DNA of 64,000 nucleotides from Burkholderiales bacterium (GTDB taxonomy: Bacteria; Pseudomonadota; Gammaproteobacteria; Burkholderiales; SG8-39). Position numbers and translations under genes: made by a program. The stretch's first letter is position 1. Every line of letters begins with the position of its first letter. Shown one piece after another: positions 44,376 through 52,495 of the stretch. Location: contig JAHDYJ010000013.1 in the NCBI GenBank assembly GCA_023383795.1, positions 1 through 64,000 on the forward strand, given 5' to 3'. The notes under the pieces were generated by a model that ran no database searches, was not told where the DNA came from, and saw only the letters and a list, made by a program, of their open reading frames with translations.

Positions 44376-45907
44376 CTCGAAAGCGGACCGCGGCGAACGT
44401 GCGGAGGGGTCTCTTCGCGGCCCTCGTGGCGCTCGCCGGGTGCGCGACGCCCGCGACGCCCGCGGCGCAGCCCGCGCGCGATGCGGCGGCCGCGCCGCGG
44501 CCCGTCGTGGTGATCAGCGACTTCCACATGGGGCTCGGCCGGCGCGCGGACGCGCAGTGGGACCCGAAGGAGGATTTCCGCTGGACCGGCGCGCTGCGGG
44601 GCTTTCTCGACGAAGTGACGCGGGCCCACGGCGAGGCGGTCGATCTCGTCATCGCCGGCGACTTCCTCGAGCTGTGGCAGCCGCCCGCCGACATCCCGTG
44701 CGTCGGGAACGGCGCCGATCTCGGCTGCACGGTCGCCGAGATGAAGGAGATCGTGCAGCGCGTCGTCGCCGCGCACTCCGCGGACGCGGCCGCGCTCGCC
44801 GCGTTCGCCGGCCGCGGCGCGAACAAGGTGCACGTCATTCCGGGCAACCACGATTCGGCGCTCGTGATCCCGGAGATCTGGCGGATCGTGGCCGACGCGA
44901 TGGCCGCGCCGGGCGGACGCGTGGCGCTGGTCGCCGACGGCGTATGGACGAGCGCCGACGGCAAGGTGCTGGTCGAGCACGGCCACCAGATCGGCAGCGA
45001 CGTGAACCGCTACGCGGACTGGCCGACCGTCACCGCGCGCCAGGACGGACAGGCGTTCGTCGTGCGGCCGTGGGGCGAGCTCTTCGTGCAGCGGCTCTTC
45101 AACGCCGAGGAGGAGCAGTATCCGATCATCGACAACCTGAGCCCGGAGACCGCTGGCGCGCGGTACCGGATGGCCGACCGCGGGCTCTGGCGCTCCGCGG
45201 GCGACGTCGCCCGCTTCGTCGCGTTCAACGTGTTCGAGACCTCGGCGCGGCAGAAGGGCGCGGCGCTCGGCCGCGAGCCCGACGCGGGCGTGCCCTGCAC
45301 GCGGGCCGAGGCCGAGGCGCTCGGACACCGGCTCGTGCTCGGCGCGCTCGATCCGAAGGACCCGTTCCGCATCCAGGCCGAGGCCGACACCGAGGAAGCC
45401 CGGCAGCTGCGCAGCGCGCTCGACGCGCAGGTGAAGGCCATGCCGGATCAGGACCTGCAGGACCTCTGCGCGCGCCAGGTCGACGCCACCACGCTCGGCG
45501 CGGCGATCGAGAGCAAGTTCGTGCCGCGCGCGGAGGTGATCCGCAAGCACCTGCGCGAGCGGCTCGCGCGCCATCCGGACATGACCGTGTTCGTCTACGG
45601 GCACACCCATCAGCTCGAGGAGGCGTGGACGCTGTCGGTCGCGAAGGAGCGCGCGGTCACCGTGCTGAACTCGGGGGCGTTCCAGCGCCTGGTCGACGAG
45701 CGGGGTTACCTCGCGCGGGTCGAGGCGCTCGGCATCGCGCCCGAGGAGGGGCTGCGGCGCATCGCGCTCGAGTCGCTCGCGCCCTGCTACGGGGCGGTCG
45801 TCGTCCGGTACGACGGCGGCGAGCCGAAGGCGGAAACGCGCCTGTGGCACATGCCCGAGGCGGGCAAGGGCGAGTTCGTGAGCCCGGGAAGCAGAAAATG
45901 CGAGTGA
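44366..45907 (+). CDS. Lipoprotein metallophosphoesterase
   Basis: The 513-residue protein has a lipoprotein signal with lipobox LAGC (Cys26). The calcineurin-like phosphoesterase motifs are complete: VISDFHMG (Asp52, His54), IAGDFLELW (Asp99), IPGNHDS (Asn161, His162), VEHGHQIG and VYGHTHQLEE. It would hydrolyse phosphoesters at the periplasmic face of a membrane. The GTG at 44366 overlaps the preceding gene by 10 nt; GTG 44372, overlapping the stop as GTGA, is an alternative. Coupling to two CHAT-bearing exported proteins suggests that it forms part of the same envelope system, perhaps processing a signal molecule or substrate. Confidence 0.88.
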   Translation: MPVTRKRTAANVRRGLFAALVALAGCATPATPAAQPARDAAAAPRPVVVISDFHMGLGRRADAQWDPKEDFRWTGALRGFLDEVTRAHGEAVDLVIAGDFLELWQPPADIPCVGNGADLGCTVAEMKEIVQRVVAAHSADAAALAAFAGRGANKVHVIPGNHDSALVIPEIWRIVADAMAAPGGRVALVADGVWTSADGKVLVEHGHQIGSDVNRYADWPTVTARQDGQAFVVRPWGELFVQRLFNAEEEQYPIIDNLSPETAGARYRMADRGLWRSAGDVARFVAFNVFETSARQKGAALGREPDAGVPCTRAEAEALGHRLVLGALDPKDPFRIQAEADTEEARQLRSALDAQVKAMPDQDLQDLCARQVDATTLGAAIESKFVPRAEVIRKHLRERLARHPDMTVFVYGHTHQLEEAWTLSVAKERAVTVLNSGAFQRLVDERGYLARVEALGIAPEEGLRRIALESLAPCYGAVVVRYDGGEPKAETRLWHMPEAGKGEFVSPGSRKCE

Positions 45908-45934
45908 CCGGCGGGCCGGTGAGGCCCGGTCGCG

Positions 45935-46513
45935 TCAGTTCGCCGCGAGCGCGCCCAGCACGCGGGGCTCGCCCGTGCCGTCGAGCGCGAGGATGACGCC
46001 GCCGCCCGAGACGACGCCGTGCCCGGTGAATGCGCTGATCGTCGCCTGGTGCGTCACCAGCACGACCGGCGGGCCGTCCGCCGGCAGCTTCGCGAGGAAC
46101 CCGCGGAGCGCGGCGACCTGCGGCGCGCGGTTCTGCGGCCGGCCGAAGAGCGAGTTGAGCGCCGGCAGCTCCGCGACCCGCCCGAGGCCGAGCAGCCGCG
46201 CGGTCTCCAGGCAGCGGCACCACTGGCTCGAATAGACCTTCGCCCCGGTGACGCCCGCGCGCGCGAGGCGCTTGCCGAGCTCGGCCGCCTGCGCGCGCCC
46301 GGCGGCGTCGAGATTGCGCTGGGTCGAGCAGTCGCCCAGCGCGAAATGTGCCGGATCGCCGGTGCCGGGCGCGAGCGCATGGCGCAGCATCAGCACGCGG
46401 CCCGGCTTGGCGAGCTCGGCGGGCGGCAGCGCCTCGGCGCCGCGCGCCGGACCTGCGGCGAGCAAACCGAGCGCAAGCAGCGGCACGGCCGCGCGGAGGG
46501 TCATCCGGGTCAT
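45935..46513 (-). CDS. Exported histidine phosphatase-family protein
   Basis: The 192-residue protein has a signal peptide (MTRMTLRAAVPLLALGLLAA) and the histidine-phosphatase core: VLMLRHALAPG (Arg-His), SQWCRCLETARLLGLG and LVTHQATISAFTG with the second catalytic His. The first motif has RHA rather than RHG, seen in many periplasmic members. It could remove phosphate from sugars, lipids or proteins outside the cytoplasm. It is convergent with the CHAT operon, 27 nt from its end. Confidence 0.85.
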   Translation of the reverse strand: MTRMTLRAAVPLLALGLLAAGPARGAEALPPAELAKPGRVLMLRHALAPGTGDPAHFALGDCSTQRNLDAAGRAQAAELGKRLARAGVTGAKVYSSQWCRCLETARLLGLGRVAELPALNSLFGRPQNRAPQVAALRGFLAKLPADGPPVVLVTHQATISAFTGHGVVSGGGVILALDGTGEPRVLGALAAN

Positions 46514-46641
46514 CGAGCCATTATGCGGCGGCGTCGCCGAGCCGGCCAGGGACGGCCGCGTTGCACGCGGAGCCATCCTGCAGGCAGGGCTTGGATCTGT
46601 GCTTCAATCGGACGACCAGCCACCCGCCGCCGGAGAAACGG

Positions 46642-47226
46642 ATGCCTCACGCTCGCAACGCCACGAAGAAGCTGCTCACCGCCGCCGAGCGCGCGCTGGC
46701 GAGATCGGGAGCCCGCGACGCGCTGCGCACGCTCGACGAGCGGCAGCTCCGCGCGAAGATCGCGCGGACGCGCCGCCAGCGCGACAAGTACTGCGACCTG
46801 TTCCGGCGCCAGCGGGTCGCGGCGCGAGCGCGCACCGGCACCAAGGCCGGTGCGCGCGGCGACGCGAACCGGCGGACCCGCGAGAAGGCGGCGCTCTTCG
46901 CGCACCTGCTGGCGCGCTTCGAGCGCCGCCTGGAAGAGGTTTGGGTCGCCGCGCGGCGCGCGGCGCGCAAGAGCACCCGCAAGGCCGCGCGGACCGAGCC
47001 GCGTGTGCGCAAGCCGCTGGCCAAAGGGCCGCGGTCGAAGAAGCCGCCAGTGCGCGCGCGGGCACCGAGATCCGCGGGTCGGGCGGCGGTCGCCGGATTC
47101 GTGAGTCCGCGCGCCAAGGGCGTCGACTCGCAGCGCCAGCGTTACAAGTCGCGCGGGGTCGCGATCCACGCCCACGCCCGCAGCCGCGGGCGGCGCAACC
47201 AGGCGCGCCGCGACCGGCGCGGCTGA
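46642..47226 (+). CDS. Very basic Lys/Arg-rich protein
   Basis: The 194-residue protein is exceptionally rich in Arg, Lys and Ala, with helical N-terminal sequence (NATKKLLTAAERALARSGAR, then LRTLDERQLRAKIARTRRQR) and a low-complexity C-terminus (RSKKPPVRARAPRSAGRA). ATG 46642 follows cggagaaac. The composition recalls histone H1-like nucleoid proteins of betaproteobacteria, and nucleic-acid binding is likely, but no specific family can be named. A bidirectional terminator lies about 145 nt downstream. Confidence 0.65.
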   Translation: MPHARNATKKLLTAAERALARSGARDALRTLDERQLRAKIARTRRQRDKYCDLFRRQRVAARARTGTKAGARGDANRRTREKAALFAHLLARFERRLEEVWVAARRAARKSTRKAARTEPRVRKPLAKGPRSKKPPVRARAPRSAGRAAVAGFVSPRAKGVDSQRQRYKSRGVAIHAHARSRGRRNQARRDRRG

Positions 47227-47371
47227 GCGCGTACCGAGGGAAGCAGACGCGCGCGCCCGGACAGCCGGAAACGGCAGCCGTACCGCGCCGGCGCAGGCTT
47301 GGGCCGGCGCCGCAGCCGCTTGTGGCGGCGCAGGTGGCGGGTCCACTCGGTCATCGTCGGGTTCCGGAGTG

Positions 47372-47399
47372 AAAAAGCCCGACCGGAGCCGGGCTTTTT
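47372..47399. terminator. Bidirectional intrinsic terminator
   Basis: The stem aaaaagcccg / cgggcttttt encloses a short loop and has an A-run on the left and a T-run on the right, so it works in both directions. It sits between the convergent basic-protein gene and the first small secreted peptide gene. Confidence 0.85.
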
Positions 47400-47416
47400 C
47401 GTGGGGCGCGACGCAG

Positions 47417-47614
47417 TTACTGCGGCGACACGCCGCCGGTGTGCGCGTAGAAGAACGCGCTGTCCAGGTTCGCGCTCGACGCGGCGGCCGGCGCGTACTG
47501 GGTGATCTCGGCGCCGCCGACGCGCGGCAGGAGCTCGAGCTGGGCGGTGTCGGCGTTCGCGAGCGGGGCGACCACGGCGAGGCCAAGGGCGGCGATCAGG
47601 GCTTTGACTTTCAT
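47417..47614 (-). CDS. Small secreted peptide, paralogue A
   Basis: The 65-residue precursor has a signal peptide (MKVKALIAALGLAVVAPLAN, cleavage near A-D) and a mature part of about 43 residues reading DTAQLELLPRVGGAEITQYA to FFYAHTGGVSPQ. It is a clear paralogue of the peptide encoded on the other strand at 47918-48124: the two share ADTAQLELLP, VGGAE and the extreme C-terminus YAHTGGVSPQ. Not recognised as any known family. ATG 47614 is preceded by a weak aggagtcttca site. Confidence 0.72.
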   Translation of the reverse strand: MKVKALIAALGLAVVAPLANADTAQLELLPRVGGAEITQYAPAAASSANLDSAFFYAHTGGVSPQ

Positions 47615-47917
47615 TTGAAGACTCCTATCGGTAAGGTTGGTTGGGTGTGGATTTCTTCTGCGCGCTTCCGGAGGGTTCCGTTCGGCGTGCAGGTACCCTT
47701 TAGTGCGCCGGCGGCCGGATTCATTAGCTCCGGAATGCCGAATGGATTGTTCACGGTCGTGAGCACAACCCCCGCCCGGGGGTGAATAGTTCACACGCCT
47801 CCCCCGCACTGGTTCGCCGACGCCTCAAGCCCGGCTCGGGACAATGGCATCCGTCAGCTCGCCACACGAAAGCTGATCCGACCCGGACCAACCGACCTGA
47901 CCGAAAGGAGTATCAAG
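47615..47917. promoter_or_regulatory. Divergent control region with inverted repeats
   Basis: The 303-bp gap drives both secreted peptide genes. Two related inverted repeats are visible: ttgttcac-ggtc-gtgagcacaa (47747-47768) and the perfect 13-bp gtgaatagttcac (47782-47794). Both contain gtgaa/ttcac half-sites, so a shared dimeric repressor or activator is likely. The sequence here is less GC-rich than the surroundings. Confidence 0.6.
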
Positions 47918-48124
47918 ATGAAAGCGCTCTCGATCGTCATTACCGCCCTCGGCCTCGCCATCGCCGCGCCGTTCGCCAGCGCGGACACCGCCCAGCTCGA
48001 GCTGCTGCCCGTCGTCGGCGGCGCCGAGATGACGAGCTTTGCCGCCCCCGGCGCGATCGTGCCGAGCCCGTCGCACGGCGACGCGTTCTGGTACGCGCAC
48101 ACCGGCGGCGTCTCGCCGCAGTAA
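47918..48124 (+). CDS. Small secreted peptide, paralogue B
   Basis: The 68-residue precursor (signal MKALSIVITALGLAIAAPFA, cleavage near SADT) yields a mature peptide of about 46 residues: DTAQLELLPVVGGAEMTSFA, then a Pro/Ser/Gly segment, then FWYAHTGGVSPQ. It matches paralogue A at both ends of the mature chain and differs in the middle. ATG 47918 follows gaaaggagtatcaag. A strong intrinsic terminator follows. No modification, protease or transporter gene is adjacent, so a ribosomally made modified peptide is possible but not indicated; a secreted structural or signalling peptide is equally open. Confidence 0.75.
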   Translation: MKALSIVITALGLAIAAPFASADTAQLELLPVVGGAEMTSFAAPGAIVPSPSHGDAFWYAHTGGVSPQ

Positions 48125-48149
48125 CCGCCGCCCTCCTCCGGTGGTGATT

Positions 48150-48176
48150 GGCCCGGCTCCGGCCGGGCCTTTTTTC
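48150..48176 (+). terminator. Intrinsic terminator of paralogue B
   Basis: A GC-rich stem ggcccggc / gccgggcc followed by tttttt, 26 nt after the stop codon. Confidence 0.85.
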
Positions 48177-48280
48177 GTTCGCGCTCGGCCGGCGCGCGCG
48201 GGCCACCGTGCGCGCCGAGCCTGCTATTCTTTGGCGGGGCGCCGGAAGTGCGGCCGCCCGCCCACGGAGGAGGCTCGACA

Positions 48281-49294
48281 ATGAGAACGATTATGCTGGC
48301 CGCGGCCGCATCGCTCGCGCTCGCCGCGGCGCCGGACCGTGCCGCGGCCCAGACCATGCTCGCCGCGGTCAAGGCCAAGGGCTACGTGCAGTGCGGCGTC
48401 AACACCGGCCTTGCCGGCTTCTCGCAGCCCGACTCGCGCGGGCAGTGGAAGGGTATCGACGTCGACCTGTGCCGCGCCGTGGCGGCGGCCGTGTTCGGCG
48501 ACGCATCGAAGGTGCGCTTCACGCCGCTCACCGCCCAGCAGCGCTTCACCGCGCTCCAGTCGGGCGAAGTGGACGTCCTGTCGCGCAACACGACCTGGAC
48601 CGCGACGCGCGACTCGAGCCTCGGGCTCAACTTCGCCGGCGTGATCTACTACGACGGCCAGGGCTTCATGGTGCCGCGCAAGCTCGGCGTGAAGAGCGCG
48701 AAGCAGCTGAACGGCGCCACCGTGTGCGTGCAGCCGGGCACCACAACCGAGCTCAACCTCGCCGACTACTTCCGCGCGAACGGGATGACGTTCAAGCCGG
48801 TGGTGATCGAGAAGCTCGAGGAGGTGCTGAACGCCTACTTCGCCGGGCGCTGCGACGTCTACACGACCGACGTCTCGGGCCTGGTGGCGGTGCGCGCCTC
48901 GCGCGCACCGAACCCGGCCGACCACGTGATCCTGCCCGAGGTGATCTCGAAGGAGCCGCTCGGTCCGGTCGTGCGCCACGGCGACGATCAGTGGTTCGAC
49001 ATCGTCAAGTGGACGCTGTTCGCGCTGCTGGAGGCCGAGGAGCTGGGACTATCGTCCAAGACGATCGAGCAGAACGCGTCCAGCGCCAACCCGTCGATCC
49101 AGCGCTTCGTCGGCGCGACCGGCGACATCGGCAAGATGCTCGGGCTGGACAACCGCTGGGCGTTCAATGTCGTCAGGCTGGTCGGCAACTACGGCGAGAT
49201 CTTCGACGCGAACCTGAAGCCGCTCGGCTTCGATCGCGGCATCAACAACCTGTGGACGAACGGCGGCCTGATGTATGCGCCGCCGATCCGGTAG
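48281..49294 (+). CDS. aapJ: General amino-acid ABC transporter binding protein (AapJ)
   Basis: The 337-residue precursor starts at ATG 48281 after acggaggaggc and has a signal peptide ending near AAAQ. The sequence KAKGYVQCGVNTGLAGFSQ, GIDVDLCRAVAAAVFGDASK and VDVLSRNTTWTATRDSSLGL is the AapJ/BztA type of polar-amino-acid binding protein. It collects a broad range of L-amino acids in the periplasm for the AapQMP complex encoded next. Confidence 0.93.
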   Translation: MRTIMLAAAASLALAAAPDRAAAQTMLAAVKAKGYVQCGVNTGLAGFSQPDSRGQWKGIDVDLCRAVAAAVFGDASKVRFTPLTAQQRFTALQSGEVDVLSRNTTWTATRDSSLGLNFAGVIYYDGQGFMVPRKLGVKSAKQLNGATVCVQPGTTTELNLADYFRANGMTFKPVVIEKLEEVLNAYFAGRCDVYTTDVSGLVAVRASRAPNPADHVILPEVISKEPLGPVVRHGDDQWFDIVKWTLFALLEAEELGLSSKTIEQNASSANPSIQRFVGATGDIGKMLGLDNRWAFNVVRLVGNYGEIFDANLKPLGFDRGINNLWTNGGLMYAPPIR

Positions 49295-50480
49295 CGCCGG
49301 CGTCGGCGGCGGCGCGGCGAGCCGCGTGAGGCTCTCGACCGGCGACCCGCGGCTGCGGGCGCTCGCGTACCAGGCGGCGGCCCTGGCCGCCGTGATCTTC
49401 GTCGGCTGGTACCTGATCTCGAACACGCTTGCGAACCTCGAGGCGCGGCGGATCGCGAGCGGGCTCGGCTTCCTCGGGCGCGAGGCGGGCTTCGCGATCG
49501 GCGAGACCTCGCTCGTTCCCTACAGCGCCGCCGACACCTACCTGCGGGCGATCGTGGTCGGCCTCGCGAACACGTTCCGGGTCGCGCTGATCGGCATCGT
49601 CGCCGCGACCGTGCTCGGCACGCTGGTCGGCCTCGCGCGGCTCTCGCGCAACTGGCTGGTCGCGAAGCTCGCCGCCGGCTACGTCGAGTTCGTGCGCAAC
49701 GTGCCGCTATTGGTGCAGCTCTTCTTCTGGTACGCGGTGATCACCGAGAACCTGCCCGTCCCGCGCGAGGCCGTCGAGCCGCTGCCCGGCGTCTTCCTGG
49801 TGAACCGGGGAATCTTCTTCCCGGTGCCGGCCTGGAGCGCGGTGCACGGCTGGATGCTCGCCGCGTTCGCCGGCGGCGTCTTTGCGGCGGTCGCCTATGC
49901 GTGGTGGGCGCGCCGGCGCCAGGCGCGGACCGGACGGCGGCCGCCGGTGCTCGCCGGCGCGGCCGCGCTCCTCCTTCTCCCGCCGGCGATCGTGTGGCTG
50001 GCGGGCGGCGCGCCGGCCCGGCTCAGCGTGCCCGAGCTCGCGGGCTTCAACTTCGCCGGCGGGGCGCATCTCAGCCCCGAGTTCGCCGCGCTCGCCGCCG
50101 GCCTGATCGTCTACACGGCGTCCTTCATCGCCGAGATCGTGCGCGCCGGCGTGCTCTCGGTCCACCACGGCCAGTTCGAAGCCGCCAGCGCGCTCGGGCT
50201 GCGCCGCGGCCTCGCGCTGCGGCTCGTCGTCCTGCCGCAGGCGCTGCGCGCGATCGTGCCGCCGATCACCAGCCAGTACCTCAACCTGACCAAGAACAGC
50301 TCGCTCGCGGTGGCGATCGGCTATCCGGACCTCGTCTCGATCGCGAACACCACGATCAACCAGACCGGCCAGGCGATCGAGGGCATCGCGATCATCATGG
50401 CGGTCTACCTGACGATCTCCCTCGCGATCTCGGCGCTGATGAACTGGTACAACGCGCGAATAGCGCTGACGGAAAGGTAG
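49275..50480 (+). CDS. aapQ: General amino-acid ABC permease (AapQ)
   Basis: A 401-residue membrane protein with about eight helices and the HisM/GltK-type permease signatures [20 protein letters not shown] and [20 protein letters not shown] (EAA loop). The long variable insert between the N-terminal and C-terminal permease halves is typical of AapQ. ATG 49275 overlaps the binding-protein gene; GTG 49326 is an alternative start giving [16 protein letters not shown]. Confidence 0.92.
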   Translation: MRRRSGSAGVGGGAASRVRLSTGDPRLRALAYQAAALAAVIFVGWYLISNTLANLEARRIASGLGFLGREAGFAIGETSLVPYSAADTYLRAIVVGLANTFRVALIGIVAATVLGTLVGLARLSRNWLVAKLAAGYVEFVRNVPLLVQLFFWYAVITENLPVPREAVEPLPGVFLVNRGIFFPVPAWSAVHGWMLAAFAGGVFAAVAYAWWARRRQARTGRRPPVLAGAAALLLLPPAIVWLAGGAPARLSVPELAGFNFAGGAHLSPEFAALAAGLIVYTASFIAEIVRAGVLSVHHGQFEAASALGLRRGLALRLVVLPQALRAIVPPITSQYLNLTKNSSLAVAIGYPDLVSIANTTINQTGQAIEGIAIIMAVYLTISLAISALMNWYNARIALTER

Positions 50481-50482
50481 GA

Positions 50483-51553
50483 ATGCGCGGCGTCACGGTG
50501 CTCGCCTGGCTGCGCGCGAACCTCTTCTCGAGCTGGCCGAACGCGCTTCTCACGGTCGCCACGCTGTGGCTGCTGTGGCGCGCGCTGCCGCCGTTCGTCG
50601 ACTGGGCCTTCCTCGACGCGATCTGGGTCGCGCCCGACTCGAAGGCCTGCCGCGCGGCGGCGGGCGAGGGCGCGTGCTGGGCGTTCGTCGCCGAGAAGCA
50701 CCGCTTCATCCTGTTCGGCACCTATCCGTACGAGGAGCACTGGCGGCCGGCGGCCGCCTGCGCGATCCTCGTCGCGCTGTGGGTCGCGAGCGGGCTGCGC
50801 CGCCTCTGGAGCTGGTGGCTCGCGCCGATGTGGGCGGCGGGGCTCGCCGCGGTCGGCGTGCTGATGTGGGGCGGCGTGCTCGGGCTGCCGTTCGTCGAGA
50901 ACCAGCGCTGGGGCGGCCTGATCCTGACGCTGCTCCTCACCACGTTCGGCCTCGCGATCGCGTTCCCGGTCGCGATCCTGCTCGCGCTCGGGCGCCGCTC
51001 CGGAATGCCGGTGATCCAGGGCCTCTGCGTCGGGTTCATCGAGCTCGTGCGCGGCGTGCCGCTCATCTCGCTCCTCTTCATGGCCTCGGTGATGCTGCCG
51101 CTCTTCCTGCCCGAGCGCGTCACCATCGACAAGCTGCTCCGGGCGCAGATCGCGATGATTCTCTTCGCTGCCGCCTACCTCGCCGAGGTGGTGCGCGGCG
51201 GGCTGCAGGCGATCCCGCGCGGCCAGTACGAGGCGGCCGACGCGCTCGGGCTCTCGTACTGGAAGAAGACGCTGCTCGTCGTGCTGCCGCAGGCGCTCAG
51301 GATCTCGATCCCGCCGCTCGTCAACACCTTCATCGGCTTCTTCAAGGACACCTCGCTCGTGCTGATCATCGGCCTCTTCGATCTCCTCTCGACGATCAAG
51401 GTGTCGCTGACCGAGCCGGCGTGGACCGGGTTCGGCGTCGAGGCCTATCTCTTCGCCGCGCTCGTGTACCTCGTGTTCTGTCTTGCGATGTCGCGCTACA
51501 GCCAGAACCTCGAGCGCGAGCTCGCGCGCGCGGAGGCGGGGAGGCGGACGTGA
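50483..51553 (+). CDS. aapM: General amino-acid ABC permease (AapM)
   Basis: The 356-residue second permease of the complex has its EAA loop in [20 protein letters not shown] and the conserved [20 protein letters not shown]. It starts 2 nt after the aapQ stop (gaATG), behind ggaaaggtag, and its TGA overlaps the ATPase GTG. It pairs with AapQ to form the heterodimeric channel. Confidence 0.93.
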   Translation: MRGVTVLAWLRANLFSSWPNALLTVATLWLLWRALPPFVDWAFLDAIWVAPDSKACRAAAGEGACWAFVAEKHRFILFGTYPYEEHWRPAAACAILVALWVASGLRRLWSWWLAPMWAAGLAAVGVLMWGGVLGLPFVENQRWGGLILTLLLTTFGLAIAFPVAILLALGRRSGMPVIQGLCVGFIELVRGVPLISLLFMASVMLPLFLPERVTIDKLLRAQIAMILFAAAYLAEVVRGGLQAIPRGQYEAADALGLSYWKKTLLVVLPQALRISIPPLVNTFIGFFKDTSLVLIIGLFDLLSTIKVSLTEPAWTGFGVEAYLFAALVYLVFCLAMSRYSQNLERELARAEAGRRT

Positions 51554-52293
51554 GCGGGCGGCCGATGATCGAGCTGCGCAAGGTGAGCAAGTGGTTCGGC
51601 GACTTCCGGGCGCTGAAGGAGATCGATCTCACGGTCGCCAAGGGCGAGCGGATCGTCGTGTGCGGGCCCTCGGGGTCGGGCAAGTCGACCATGATCCGCA
51701 TCGTGAACGGGCTCGAGCGGCACGACGCGGGCACGGTCGTCGTCGACGGCATCGAGCTCGGCGACGACCTGCGCCAGGTCGAGGCGATCCGCGCCGAGGT
51801 CGGCATGGTGTTCCAGAGCTTCAACCTGTTCCCGCATCTCACCGTGCTCCAGAACCTGACGCTGGCGCCGGTCTGGGTGCGCAGGATGCCCGGGCAGGAG
51901 GCCGAGGCGCTCGCGATGGAGCTCCTCGAGCGGGTGAAGATCCCCGAGCAGGCGGGGAAGTACCCGGGGCAGCTCTCCGGCGGGCAGCAGCAGCGCGTGG
52001 CGATCGCGCGCGCGCTCGCGATGCGGCCGAAGGCGATGCTCTTCGACGAGCCGACCTCGGCACTCGATCCGGAGATGATCAAGGAAGTGCTCGACGTGAT
52101 GGTCGAGCTCGCCCGCGAGGGCATGACCATGGTCGTGGTGACGCACGAGATGGGCTTCGCGCGCACCGTCGCCGACCGCGTGGTGTTCATGGACCAGGGC
52201 GAGATCGTCGAGGCGGCGCCGCCGGAAGAGTTCTTCGGCGCCCCGCAGACCGGCCGCGCGCGGCTCTTCCTGAGCCAGATCCTCGGGCACTAG
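51550..52293 (+). CDS. aapP: General amino-acid ABC ATPase (AapP)
   Basis: This 247-residue ATPase has Walker [14 protein letters not shown]-loop [13 protein letters not shown], signature [15 protein letters not shown], Walker [17 protein letters not shown] and switch His in VVTHEMGFA, the polar-amino-acid importer form. GTG 51550 overlaps the aapM stop (GTGA); ATG 51565 is an alternative. It ends the four-gene aap operon, followed by a REP-like hairpin. Confidence 0.94.
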   Translation: MSGRPMIELRKVSKWFGDFRALKEIDLTVAKGERIVVCGPSGSGKSTMIRIVNGLERHDAGTVVVDGIELGDDLRQVEAIRAEVGMVFQSFNLFPHLTVLQNLTLAPVWVRRMPGQEAEALAMELLERVKIPEQAGKYPGQLSGGQQQRVAIARALAMRPKAMLFDEPTSALDPEMIKEVLDVMVELAREGMTMVVVTHEMGFARTVADRVVFMDQGEIVEAAPPEEFFGAPQTGRARLFLSQILGH

Positions 52294-52313
52294 GAAAAAC
52301 TCTGCCGAATATT

Positions 52314-52341
52314 GTCATTCCTGCGCTTTCGCGCGGATGAC
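52314..52341. repeat. REP-like imperfect palindrome after aapP
   Basis: The sequence from gtcattcctgcgc to gcgcggatgac forms an imperfect hairpin with a 4-nt loop and is related to the units at 24941-25131. It may stabilise the 3' end of the aap transcript. Confidence 0.55.
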
Positions 52342-52495
52342 TCACGTTGAGGGACCCTAGGCCGCCGCCGGCGTCACGACGCCGCCCGCGCCGCGGATCC
52401 GCGCGAGATCGAGAACGCCCATCGCGCCCCAGCCCCTGGTTCCTGCCGGCGCGCGCGAGGCCCGGGCGTGTGCAGCGCTCGCCCCGCAGTGCGCG

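Noticed and set aside
52357-52420. A short minus-strand coding remnant (MGVLDLARIRGAGGVVTPAA)
   Set aside because: Only about 20 codons, no ribosome site or family match; likely chance in GC-rich sequence.
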